A DNA stretch of 9,256 nt from Bacteroidales bacterium (GTDB lineage: Bacteria; Bacteroidota; Bacteroidia; Bacteroidales; F082). Under the pieces are notes generated by a model. It did no database searches. It was not told where the DNA came from and worked only from the letters and a program-made list of their open reading frames with translations. Location of the stretch: the NCBI GenBank assembly GCA_024689285.1, contig JAILDR010000040.1:1-9256 (forward strand), in the 5' to 3' direction. Of the stretch, positions 1 through 6,378 are shown in pieces (position 1 is the stretch's first letter; the number at the start of each line of letters is the position of its first letter). The position numbers and the translations under genes are program-made.

Positions 1-1
1 T

Positions 2-952
2 TACGAGGAAATCGAGTCGAATGCAGTAGGCTACAAAGAAGATTACGACATGTTTTCGATGGATTTCGAGGAGTTTCTTTGGGCCAAGGGCTATTCCAAG
101 GAACAGATCGAGGACCTATATGCCCACATGCTTTCGCTAAAACCTTTTTCCCAACTCGAAATGGACACTTTCATGGGCGTTTTCCGCGACTACATGACGC
201 TGGGAGGCATGCCCGAAGTGGTCAAAAAATATATCGACAATGGCCATTTCGGCGGAACGCTGAAACTGCAACGGCAACTTCTGAAAGACTACGAGGAAGA
301 CATCACGAAATACGCCAAGGAAACCGACAAGGCGAAAGTCCTTGCTGTGTATAACCACATCCCGACATTTCTGGCGAAAGAGAACAAGAAATACCAAATC
401 ACGAAGATTGCCAAGGGTGCACGAAACAGGGAATACATTGGAGCCGTGGATTGGCTGAAAGAGGCTGGAGTTGTCAATGTGTGCTATTGTTTGAACAATG
501 TGGAACTGCCATTGAAAGGCAACTACGACACCGATTGTTATAAAATCTATTACCACGACACAGGGCTTTTGATAGCTTCTCTTGACGAAGAAGCTCAAGA
601 TGACCTTCGCACCAACAAAAACTTCGGTACATACAAAGGTGCCATCTACGAGAATGTTGTCGGTGAGATGCTGCGGAAATCGGGATACGAGCAGCTGTAT
701 TACTACAAGCACGACAGCCCCGCCATCGAAATGGATTTCTTCGTAAGGGATGCCGACTCGCTGATTCCCGTCGAGGTGAAGGCCAAGGACGGAGCCACAG
801 CCTCGTTGAACAATCTCATCAAATGGGACTCTTACCCCGAAGTGAATTACGGCATCAAATTCGGGTATAAGAATATCGGCTGGAACGGCAGTTTCTACAC
901 ATTCCCTTACTTCCTCGCATTTTTGTTGAAGCGTTTCCTGAAAGAGAAATAA
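2..952 (+). CDS. AAA_14/DUF4143-type ATPase, C-terminal part (5' end outside window)
   Basis: The reading frame is open from base 2, so the gene begins left of the window; the first ATG at 50 is internal. About 316 codons are present and end at TAA 950-952. The beginning (YEEIESNAVGYKEDYDMFSM, then DFEEFLWAKG) matches the part of DUF4143 ATPases that follows the AAA core. Next come the helical DUF4143 block with LGGMPEVVKKYI, a helical DNA-binding-like stretch (KYQITKIAKGARNREYIGA), and a C-terminal PD-(D/E)XK-like core at about 728-790: E/D in AIEMDFFV followed by VEVKAKD. Walker A and B are not visible because of the edge. Members of this family are widespread in Bacteroidales and have no firmly established role; nuclease activity is inferred from the motif only. 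The stop lies 2 bp from the stop of the convergent permease gene. Family assignment is secure; whether the missing N-terminus is intact is unknown. Confidence 0.85.
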   Translation, partial: YEEIESNAVGYKEDYDMFSMDFEEFLWAKGYSKEQIEDLYAHMLSLKPFSQLEMDTFMGVFRDYMTLGGMPEVVKKYIDNGHFGGTLKLQRQLLKDYEEDITKYAKETDKAKVLAVYNHIPTFLAKENKKYQITKIAKGARNREYIGAVDWLKEAGVVNVCYCLNNVELPLKGNYDTDCYKIYYHDTGLLIASLDEEAQDDLRTNKNFGTYKGAIYENVVGEMLRKSGYEQLYYYKHDSPAIEMDFFVRDADSLIPVEVKAKDGATASLNNLIKWDSYPEVNYGIKFGYKNIGWNGSFYTFPYFLAFLLKRFLKEK

Positions 953-954
953 TA

Positions 955-3291
955 CTACTCCTTCTTCAAAGCCATCACCGGATTCACTCGTGCCACAGAG
1001 ACGATTTGCCAAAGCACCGAACCGATAGCTATGACAAACGACAGCACCACTGTGACCACGAAAATCCACGGGTGCAAGTCGATACGGTAGGCGAAGTCCT
1101 CCAGATAGCGTTTGCAGAGCCACACCGCTACGGGAATGGCAATCGCGTTGGCAATCAATATCATAATGATGTATTCCTTCAAGTTGCGGCGGATCTCGCT
1201 TTGCATCGTGCCGCCAAACACTTTGCGGATGGCGATGGTCTTCTCGCGCTCGGAAGCAAAATGCGTGCTCATGGCCACGAGGCCGAGCAGTGAGAGGATG
1301 ACTGAAATCACCATGATCAACTCAATGAGACGCATCTGGCGACGTTGCTTTTCGTATTGTTTAGCAATCACGTTCTCCACAAAATCGTTGTAATCAGGCT
1401 CTAAATAGGCGCCAAACACCTTCTCGCAGTGTTTCTTATAGACCGCATCAATGGCGTGTTTAGCCTCGCGATGGTCGCCAACAACATCAATCAACAGATG
1501 GGAATTAGAGTCCCAACCGCCGTTGCCTAGGACAATCACATAGTCTTCATCGGTCACATGCAGGGCATCTTGCATCGAGAAGTCGGCGATCACCCCGCAT
1601 ACTGGCATAGCAATACAATGCTTCTGCCACATCACAATACTGTCGAAGTTGTTCTCGCCGTAGGGCAAGCCCGTCATGCCTGCAGCAGTCGTCTCGGTAA
1701 TCCAGAAACTGCTGGCGTCTGCGTCCAGAAAGCGCTCTTTCACTTCAAAACCCAACATTCGGAACGCCGCCGTGTCGCAGGAGAGCATGGGAACCATTGT
1801 CCTACTCTCCGAGTCGTGGAGTTTCTTCAAACCGAGCGTCATGGCAATCACTCCGGGAACGGCATCTGCCGATGCCAAATCCTTCACACAAGGCAAAGCC
1901 CTCAACTCTTCCACGAAGGCTTCTTTTTCCGCTGTGTAGTCGAGGTCGGAGCCTAAGAAAAACAGGTTCTCCACGTTCAATCCTGTCGAGCGATTCTCCA
2001 TGTGGTGCATTTGAAGCTCCATCGTCAACACGAGAGCGATGAGCAAGATGGCGATGACGTTTTGCACCACAATGAACACCTTCGAGAGCACGGTGCGGTT
2101 GCGGAAACGGAAAGTACCACGCACCACGTCAATGGGTTGGGCTTTGGAGATGATGGCGGCTGGCAAGATACCGGCAAGCAACGACACCACTATCACCATC
2201 AGGAGATAGGCAACGAGGTAAGGCAAAGCAAAGGATATGGTAATCGCCACATCCGACTGCAATAGCCGATTGACCGTCGGGACAATGGCATGGGCTATTG
2301 CCAACCCGACAACGAAACTGAACAAAGTGAAAACAAACGCCTCGCCGAGAAACTTAAAAACAATGTCGGACTTCTGCGCGCCGAGCAACCGTCGCGAAGC
2401 CATCTCCTTGGCACGTTTTCCGACCAAAGCGACATTCAGGTTGATGTAGTTCAGCAAGGCCGAAATGAGCAGCAACAATCCGATGATGATCATCGTGCGA
2501 AGCATAGAACGGTCGCCTTTGTTCAGACTCGTGTAAACCGAGGCGTAAAACAACTCATCAAAACGAACCATCATAAGTCCATCCCACATCGGACTATTCT
2601 CGAACTGCACGTCACAGAGTGCCTGCAATTTCGAGGACAGCTCTTCTTGGTCCACATCGGATCGCACCTTAATGAAAGTGCCAAGGTTAGCCCAATGGTT
2701 GAAAGGGTTTTCGCGATAGCTTTTAATAGAAGGCGACTGCACATATTCATAATTAAGCATCACGTCGAACTCGGGAAGCAAAGAGCTTCCTTTGTCGGCA
2801 ATGACACCCGCAACGTTCAACGTGTCACTCCCAACAATCAAGGGCTTGTTCACATTCTCCTCGTTCAGCCTCTCAGCCAATTTTTCAGAGATGAATGCTG
2901 CATTGCGTTCCGAAAGCATTTCAGGACTGCCTTCCTTGAACACAATGGGAAAGATGCTGAAGAAATCCACATCGCTGACAAGCATATTGCCCACAAAGTT
3001 TTGTTCGCCAACGTGAATTAACTGGTCTTGTACGAGTTGGAAATGCGAAACGGTTTCCACCTCGGGCAGTTTGCCGTCGATGACTTCTTTCATGCCGTAG
3101 CAATTGAGGAAACTTTCACTTTCGCCCACGGCATAAATCCGCTCGCGGTCGGGGTTCTCGCGCGTCACGGCGTATTGTTGCACCACATAGCAGAAACTGA
3201 TGATGACGAAGGCCAAGGCCACGCTCAATCCAATGAACTCAATGGCGGTGTAGAGCTTGTTTCGGGATAGGAATTTCAGGTAGGTTTTCAT
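955..3291 (-). CDS. FtsX/MacB-type ABC transporter permease
   Basis: This 778-aa inner-membrane protein has the double MacB-PCD/FtsX layout common in Bacteroidota. A first helix (about 14-39) is followed by a periplasmic domain (about 45-255). Three helices follow (about 262-285, 314-340, 349-377), then one at about 400-425, a second periplasmic domain (about 430-650) and three final helices (about 653-676, 705-728, 740-765). The two cytoplasmic coupling motifs are visible: GKRAKEMASRRLLGAQ near residue 290 and EREKTIAIRKVFGG near 680. In this family such permeases work with a separate ATPase and often transmit mechanical force to an adaptor and TolC rather than forming a channel; substrate unknown. 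The start ATG (3289-3291) has no clear ribosome binding site, only A-rich leader, which is usual in this phylum. It lies downstream of the TolC gene on the same strand, separated by a 250-bp repeat region with no recognisable promoter, so co-transcription is likely. No ATPase or adaptor gene is nearby. Confidence 0.9.
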   Translation of the reverse strand: MKTYLKFLSRNKLYTAIEFIGLSVALAFVIISFCYVVQQYAVTRENPDRERIYAVGESESFLNCYGMKEVIDGKLPEVETVSHFQLVQDQLIHVGEQNFVGNMLVSDVDFFSIFPIVFKEGSPEMLSERNAAFISEKLAERLNEENVNKPLIVGSDTLNVAGVIADKGSSLLPEFDVMLNYEYVQSPSIKSYRENPFNHWANLGTFIKVRSDVDQEELSSKLQALCDVQFENSPMWDGLMMVRFDELFYASVYTSLNKGDRSMLRTMIIIGLLLLISALLNYINLNVALVGKRAKEMASRRLLGAQKSDIVFKFLGEAFVFTLFSFVVGLAIAHAIVPTVNRLLQSDVAITISFALPYLVAYLLMVIVVSLLAGILPAAIISKAQPIDVVRGTFRFRNRTVLSKVFIVVQNVIAILLIALVLTMELQMHHMENRSTGLNVENLFFLGSDLDYTAEKEAFVEELRALPCVKDLASADAVPGVIAMTLGLKKLHDSESRTMVPMLSCDTAAFRMLGFEVKERFLDADASSFWITETTAAGMTGLPYGENNFDSIVMWQKHCIAMPVCGVIADFSMQDALHVTDEDYVIVLGNGGWDSNSHLLIDVVGDHREAKHAIDAVYKKHCEKVFGAYLEPDYNDFVENVIAKQYEKQRRQMRLIELIMVISVILSLLGLVAMSTHFASEREKTIAIRKVFGGTMQSEIRRNLKEYIIMILIANAIAIPVAVWLCKRYLEDFAYRIDLHPWIFVVTVVLSFVIAIGSVLWQIVSVARVNPVMALKKE

Positions 3292-3321
3292 ATTGTTGTT
3301 TGTTTAATTGTTTTTTTATTT

Positions 3322-3544
3322 AACTACGAATTGAACGAATGATACGAATTTTGATGTTTAGAATTTGAGGCGCAAGCGCCTGAATGGTTACGAATCCGGA
3401 CTGTTTCGTGCCTCGCTGTGACGCAAAGCGGCAACAAATTCGTCCCATTCGCGGCGCAAGCCGCAAAATTCCTTGACCATTCGTCAAATTCGAGTAATTC
3501 GTAGTTCCTTTCATCATGTCAATATTATTTGCAGTTCCTTTCAT
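3322..3544. repeat. composite palindromic intergenic repeat inside the tolC-permease unit
   Basis: An 11-bp perfect inverted repeat bounds the element: AACTACGAATT at 3322-3332 and its complement at 3496-3506. Just inside are scattered CGAAT words. Two strong hairpins follow: AGGCGC-AA-GCGCCT at 3368-3381 and GCGGC-GCAA-GCCGC at 3451-3464. Between them lies a block (3398-3428) whose minus strand reads GCGAGGCACGAAACAGTCC. This resembles a dispersed intergenic repeat known from several bacterial phyla with a core like GCGAGGAACGAAGCAATCC; the match is from memory. Beyond the right arm AGTTCCTTTCAT occurs twice, 30 bp apart (3503-3514, 3533-3544), the second copy covering the TolC stop codon. 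The minus strand is an open 74-codon frame, but it is low-complexity repeat translation, not a credible gene. Confidence 0.7.
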
Positions 3545-4893
3545 TGCTCTAAATACGGTGTACCGCCATAATAAGATACAACGCTGTTTTTGATAAAGTA
3601 TTGAAGTCGTGCGTTAAGTTGTTCCGCCAAAGCATTCAGGTAGTTGTTCGATGCCGTCTGGTACTCAATGGGTGAGATCAAGCCCTGCTCGAAACGCTTG
3701 GTGTTCAGCGCGTAGGCCTCCTCCTGCAATTCGGCACGGGTGTCGGCTTGGCGCAGGGCATCGGCACAGCCGTCGCGGTCGGCAATAGCTCTTCGCACCT
3801 CGGCCTCAACCGTCTGCAGGGTCTGTTCATAGTCGGCCCGAGCGCGTTCGTAGGCGTTCTTTTTCTTAGCGATGCTGGAATGGGCAGAAAGGTGGTCGTA
3901 AATCGGTATGCTCATGGACAGTTGGATGTATTCGCCCCCGTTGTTCTTGATTTGATCAAAATAGGGTGTGGGCACATAGCCTTCCCTGCCAGGGTATGTG
4001 AAGTAACTCGACGACCAACCACCATAGAGCGCAAGTCGGGGCAACAATTGCCAACGGGCGGTCTTCAAGGCGAGGCGGGCATTCTTCATCGTGCCCTCGG
4101 CCAAGGTGATTTCTGGAGACTGTTGCTTGGCACGTTGGACAAATTCAGAGACCGCTTCCGATGGGTCTGTGAGGCTCATCCACACTTCTAAACCTTCTAT
4201 CTCCAGCGGTTCCTCAATAGGCCAGAACATCACATCCTTCAGGGTAATCATCGCGTTGTTGAGGTTGTTGCGACAGGTGGTCAGCAGATATTGTCGCTCG
4301 GCCAGATCGCTCCGCACCTGCACCACATCGGCATGGGATTTCTGCCCTAATTGTTCCTGCCGCTCCGCAAGCTGTGCCGCTGTTTCAGCTGTTGCTACCT
4401 GTCCCTTGAGGGCTTTCTCCAGCTCAGTATAATACAGCACGTTGCAGTAGGCCTCCATTGTGGCAAGGCAGACCTGGTCCTCCACCTGTTGTGCCTTGGT
4501 GAGTCCCATCTGCTGCGCCGTTTTGGTGATTTTCAGGTTGTTGACAGCCTGAAAGCCATTAAACAGCACGATGCCTCCCGAAAGGCTGTAGCCGTTATGG
4601 AACGAGGTGACCAAGCTATAGGTGTTAGTCTCGGGGTCGATGCTACGACCGAAGTTGTAATAGGCACTGGTACTGCCGCTTACCTCAGGGGTAAAGGCAT
4701 TCAAGATGGCGTCGCGCCTGTCGATTTGCGCATCGCGGTTGTTAGCCTCCTGGATGCGCACCTTAGTAGAATGCTCTACCGCATAGTGCATACAGGATTT
4801 GAGGTCCATAGCGACGGTGTCCTGGGCCTTGAGATTACCCAAGGCACCCAGGACCGTCATCAAAACGAAAAAGTTATACTTTGCTTTCATCAT
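3541..4893 (-). CDS. TolC-family outer-membrane efflux protein
   Basis: This 450-aa protein has an N-terminal signal peptide (hydrophobic run about 8-18, likely cleaved near LKAQ at 21-24). The two repeated OEP halves of the TolC fold follow: an opening DLKSCMHYAVEHSTKVRIQE, long coiled-coil helices with ANNRDAQIDRRDAIL, a beta-strand stretch with YNFGRSIDPETN, and a second half with ARWQLLPRLALYGGW and IQLSMSIPIYDH. The closing helix has FEQGLISPIEYQTASNNYLNA. Length fits the family. TolC proteins form outer-membrane exit ducts for tripartite efflux or type I secretion systems, here presumably with a MacB-like partner. The start is the first of two adjacent ATGs (4888-4893); the second would shorten it by one residue. 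It is first in its unit, about 18 nt downstream of the predicted sigma-54 transcription start. The stop TGA (3541-3543) overlaps the end of the neighbouring repeat. Substrate cannot be inferred. Confidence 0.92.
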   Translation of the reverse strand: MMKAKYNFFVLMTVLGALGNLKAQDTVAMDLKSCMHYAVEHSTKVRIQEANNRDAQIDRRDAILNAFTPEVSGSTSAYYNFGRSIDPETNTYSLVTSFHNGYSLSGGIVLFNGFQAVNNLKITKTAQQMGLTKAQQVEDQVCLATMEAYCNVLYYTELEKALKGQVATAETAAQLAERQEQLGQKSHADVVQVRSDLAERQYLLTTCRNNLNNAMITLKDVMFWPIEEPLEIEGLEVWMSLTDPSEAVSEFVQRAKQQSPEITLAEGTMKNARLALKTARWQLLPRLALYGGWSSSYFTYPGREGYVPTPYFDQIKNNGGEYIQLSMSIPIYDHLSAHSSIAKKKNAYERARADYEQTLQTVEAEVRRAIADRDGCADALRQADTRAELQEEAYALNTKRFEQGLISPIEYQTASNNYLNALAEQLNARLQYFIKNSVVSYYGGTPYLEQ

Positions 4894-4921
4894 ACACGAG
4901 TATTAAATATGCCAACTACAA

Positions 4922-4938
4922 AGCATTTTTTGTGCCAA
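4922..4938 (-). promoter_or_regulatory. sigma-54 (-24/-12) promoter of the tolC-permease unit
   Basis: Read on the minus strand, the bases are TTGGCACAAAAAATGCT. The known sigma-54 consensus is TGGCAC-N5-TTGCW, with ten bases between the GG and the GC. Here GG is at 4936-4935 and GC at 4924-4923, exactly ten bases apart, with TGGCAC complete and only one mismatch in the -12 element (ATGCT for TTGCT). The predicted transcription start is near 4911, giving a leader of about 18 nt before the TolC ATG. No competing TAnnTTTG housekeeping promoter is evident here. A sigma-54 promoter requires an AAA+ activator bound upstream; the palindromes at 4972-5042 are the obvious candidates for its sites. 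Confidence 0.8.
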
Positions 4939-4971
4939 AATTCTATGTATTTAATATTCAATTATTTAAGA

Positions 4972-5042
4972 TTTTACACCACTGTAAAAGTGTAAAGAAT
5001 CTTTACAGTGGGTGTAAAGAAACTTTACAATGGGGCTTTACA
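4972..5042. promoter_or_regulatory. cluster of TGTAAA/TTTACA palindromes, likely activator binding sites
   Basis: Seven half-sites lie in 71 bp. The outward-facing pair TTTTACA-CCAC-TGTAAAA covers 4972-4989. Two inward palindromes TGTAAAG-N3-CTTTACA lie at 4991-5007 and 5013-5029, and a lone CTTTACA at 5036-5042. The two inward palindromes belong to a 22-bp tandem duplication (4991-5012 and 5013-5034). Their centres are about 69, 88 and 110 bp upstream of the predicted sigma-54 start, a usual distance for enhancer sites. The pattern resembles the TyrR box of gamma-proteobacteria (TGTAAA-N6-TTTACA), but with a 5-bp spacer. That is an analogy, not evidence of a TyrR homologue; the regulator is not in this window. 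Confidence 0.7.
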
Positions 5043-5061
5043 TTTTCTTCTCCCGTTTTTT

Positions 5062-5106
5062 AACTGCAACGCTGCAACGCGCAACGTCCCTTTCGAACTG
5101 CAACGC
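5062..5106. repeat. CTGCAACGC short direct repeats
   Basis: AACTGCAACGC occurs at 5062-5072 and 5096-5106, with an overlapping CTGCAACGC at 5072-5080 and a partial GCAACG at 5081-5086. The copies lie just upstream of the distal palindrome half-site. Function is unknown. Confidence 0.5.
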
Positions 5107-5205
5107 GGTCATTCCGGTCAAGGTCAAAGTCATGTTTTAGGGCTTGAAAAACGAGTTTGACCACTTTGACCAAAAAAAAGTCCAAAATTTAACATTTCGG
5201 TCAAA
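5107..5205. repeat. cluster of GGTCA/TGACC words with an inverted pair
   Basis: GGTCA occurs at 5107, 5116 and 5122 on the plus strand. The inverse TTTGACC occurs at 5156-5162 and 5165-5171, and GGTCAAA again at 5199-5205. GGTCAAAGT (5122-5130) and ACTTTGACC (5163-5171) form a perfect 9-bp inverted repeat with a 32-nt loop. No T-run follows on either strand, so it is not a typical terminator; protein binding sites or a decayed mobile-element end are possible. Confidence 0.4.
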
Positions 5206-5209
5206 TTTC

Positions 5210-5253
5210 TAAGTCCTACTTAACTCCTACTTAACTCCTACTTAACTCCTATG
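5210..5253. repeat. 11-bp tandem repeat, four copies of TAACTCCTACT
   Basis: Units at 5210-5220, 5221-5231, 5232-5242 and 5243-5253. The middle two are identical, the first has one mismatch (TAAGTCCTACT), and the last ends in TG instead of CT. A partial fifth unit, TAAGGAT, follows. All three forward frames contain stops, so the array is not coding. Confidence 0.85.
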
Positions 5254-5303
5254 TAAGGATAAGGTGGTTTTTTAACAAAACAGAAAAAAAACCAAAAGTT
5301 CCA

Positions 5304-5336
5304 ACTCTAGCCTAAGTCTAACCTAACTCTAACTTT
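5304..5336. repeat. second 11-bp-period degenerate array
   Basis: Three degenerate units lie at 5304-5314 (ACTCTAGCCTA), 5315-5325 (AGTCTAACCTA) and 5326-5336 (ACTCTAACTTT). The period is the same as in the array 50 bp to the left, and the composition is related (CTAAC/CCTA words), which suggests common origin followed by drift. Confidence 0.6.
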
Positions 5337-5549
5337 TCGCCAACCTCATCATGACACATTTTCGGAACGACGAAGCAAATTGTAGTTCGCTGAATTTGGT
5401 TGTCACTTTTGTGTCTTGCGACTGATCCAAGTTGACGGGTTAATAATTTAGGACAGTTTTAAGTTGTCAGCCACTCATTGTCGATTGACCATCTCCGATA
5501 ACCAACCGGCTCTCTTCTGATTGCTTATATCGAACTCACGTTAAACTAA

Positions 5550-5657
5550 ATTTGCGCATCTACTTACAACAAGGAACTGGGCTATTACTGCAACAAATAC
5601 TACAACCCCACAGGCATCAACCGCAGAAAAGCACTTTACCAAGTGACCCTCGCGCCA
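5550..5657 (+). pseudogene. possible coding remnant, unidentified
   Basis: Between an in-frame TAA (5547-5549) and a TGA (5658-5660) lie 36 codons that translate to a protein-like stretch including NKELGYYCNKYYNPTGINRR. There is no start codon and no continuation on either side. The composition (aromatic and polar, few hydrophobic runs) is more protein-like than its surroundings, but I recognise no family and it may be chance. Confidence 0.2.
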
Positions 5658-5759
5658 TGATGCGAGGATAAGATGAAAGCTGCCGACCGCAAATGACGCA
5701 AATCATGTAGCGTGAGTCGCTGATGGAGAGCGAGAAAGATGCTGTGCAGAGGAAATGAT

Positions 5760-6239
5760 TCAAAACAAGTCATCAAGAACAATGCAATTAATAATGTATT
5801 CCGAATAGGCATTGCGTTGCAGGCCGAATGGCGTGATGAAAACAGGGATGATGCCACCAGAATAGGCGGTTTCTTGCTGGAAACGGGCTATTCGGTTTTG
5901 GAATCGGAGATATTCCTCATTGTCAATCAGATAACTATTGGAGCTGTATTTAATCTCGCAAATGTTCACCATACGGTCGGCACGCTCAATTATGAGGTCG
6001 ATTTGGGCATTACGTCGAAAGAATACCTTTCGGCAAGCAAATAATTGAAATACAGCCTGATTATCCGTCCACTCATTACACGTTAGGGCAAACAACTCTT
6101 CCGTGTTAATAGTGGACGGAATGTTTATAGGGTAGCCGATGATTCCAAATGGCTGTGGGGGTAATTGGCACATTCGTGAGATTAAGGCGTTTTGATTGCA
6201 AAGATTGATGTTTTGCTCTTCCAATTTTACCGATACAGA
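5760..6239 (-). pseudogene. C-terminal remnant of an ATPase with PD-(D/E)XK-like domain
   Basis: The frame is open from an in-frame TAG at 6240-6242 to the TGA at 5760-5762, about 160 codons, with no ATG at its beginning (the first possible initiator is TTG at 6222-6224). The C-terminal ~85 residues match the end of Bacteroidales ATPases of the archaeal-ATPase/DUF234-like type. AQIDLIIERADRMVNICEIK gives the D...E-x-K nuclease-like core, then come TPFGLQRNAYSEYI and the typical ending VLDDLF. The whole ATPase half (Walker A, Walker B, arginine finger) is missing; complete members are roughly 2.5-3 times longer. The break coincides with the first of the 32-bp-period repeats upstream of the next gene. 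It is most likely a 5'-truncated remnant. A stand-alone nuclease-domain protein is possible but less likely, given no proper start or promoter. Confidence 0.7.
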
Positions 6240-6241
6240 CT

Positions 6242-6329
6242 AAATTTGGCGTAAATTTAGGACTTCAATGTCTAAATTCGGCGTAAATTTAGGACTATAA
6301 GGGAAAAATTCGGCGTAAATTTTGGTACT
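6242..6329. repeat. three dyad repeats at exact 32-bp period upstream of the ATPase gene
   Basis: Three copies of a 23-24-bp unit begin at 6242, 6274 and 6306. The shared core is AAATTYGGCGTAAATTT, followed by AGGACT in copies 1 and 2 and TGGTACT in copy 3. The nine-base spacers differ, so selection acts on the unit. Copy 1 contains a perfect dyad TAAATTT-GGCGT-AAATTTA (6241-6259). A period of 32 bp is about three helical turns, putting the units on one face of the DNA. The last unit overlaps the predicted -33 element of the ATPase promoter, as expected for operators of a repressor. Confidence 0.85.
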
Positions 6330-6353
6330 ATATCAAAATTGTTCGTATTTTTG
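6321..6353 (+). promoter_or_regulatory. Bacteroidota-type promoter of the intact ATPase gene
   Basis: A TTTG (6321-6324) is followed, after 21 bp, by TATTTTTG (6346-6353). This fits the known -33 TTTG / -7 TAnnTTTG pattern for the primary sigma factor of Bacteroides relatives. Transcription would start near 6360, about 19 nt before the ATG at 6379. The -33 element lies within the third dyad repeat. Confidence 0.7.
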
Positions 6354-6378
6354 CAGCCTAAACTTAAATAGGAAAGTT

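Larger units (their letters stand above)
5043..5759. other. long non-coding gap with several small repeat families
   Basis: No convincing gene is present on either strand over about 700 bp. The left half holds short repeats, annotated separately: AACTGCAACGC words (5062-5106), GGTCA/TGACC words (5107-5205) and two 11-bp arrays (5210-5336). An AT-rich inverted repeat GGTTTTTT/AAAAAACC (5266-5273 and 5286-5293) lies between the arrays. From about 5340 to 5550 I see nothing recognisable. A 36-codon stretch at 5550-5657 looks like decayed coding sequence. A 6-bp hairpin, CCTCGC/GCGAGG, lies at 5648-5667, but no T-run follows it on either strand, so I do not call a terminator. Confidence 0.6.

Noticed and set aside
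137..1123. 328-codon open frame on the minus strand across the ATPase and permease ends
   Set aside because: It is antisense to two well-supported protein families, has no recognisable domain, and its amino-acid composition is that expected from the complement of biased codons.
2405..2422. TTGGCACG in the plus strand inside the permease gene as a second sigma-54 promoter
   Set aside because: There is no GC at the required ten-base distance, and it lies antisense inside a coding region.
2290..3021. 243-codon open frame on the plus strand inside the permease gene
   Set aside because: It is a shadow of the permease; the translation is rich in Arg, His and Gln with no membrane or domain pattern.
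3320..3544. 74-codon minus-strand frame between tolC and the permease
   Set aside because: Every part of it is explained by the inverted and direct repeats and hairpins of the intergenic element.
5122..5171. GGTCAAAGT/ACTTTGACC inverted repeat with adjacent A8 as a terminator
   Set aside because: The A-run is on the wrong side: on the minus strand the T-run precedes the stem, and the 32-nt loop is long.
5210..5336. Repeat arrays as a CRISPR
   Set aside because: Units are 11 bp and contiguous, without unique spacers of constant length.
5340..5550. Insertion-sequence remnant in the long gap
   Set aside because: No terminal inverted repeats, target duplication or transposase motif could be identified; only a vague impression of decayed coding sequence.
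5648..5667. CCTCGC/GCGAGG hairpin as a terminator for the ATPase remnant
   Set aside because: No T-run follows on either strand and the 8-nt loop makes it weak.
6242..6329. Three 23-bp units with 9-bp spacers as a mini CRISPR array
   Set aside because: Spacers of nine bases are far too short, and the units carry a dyad and overlap a promoter.
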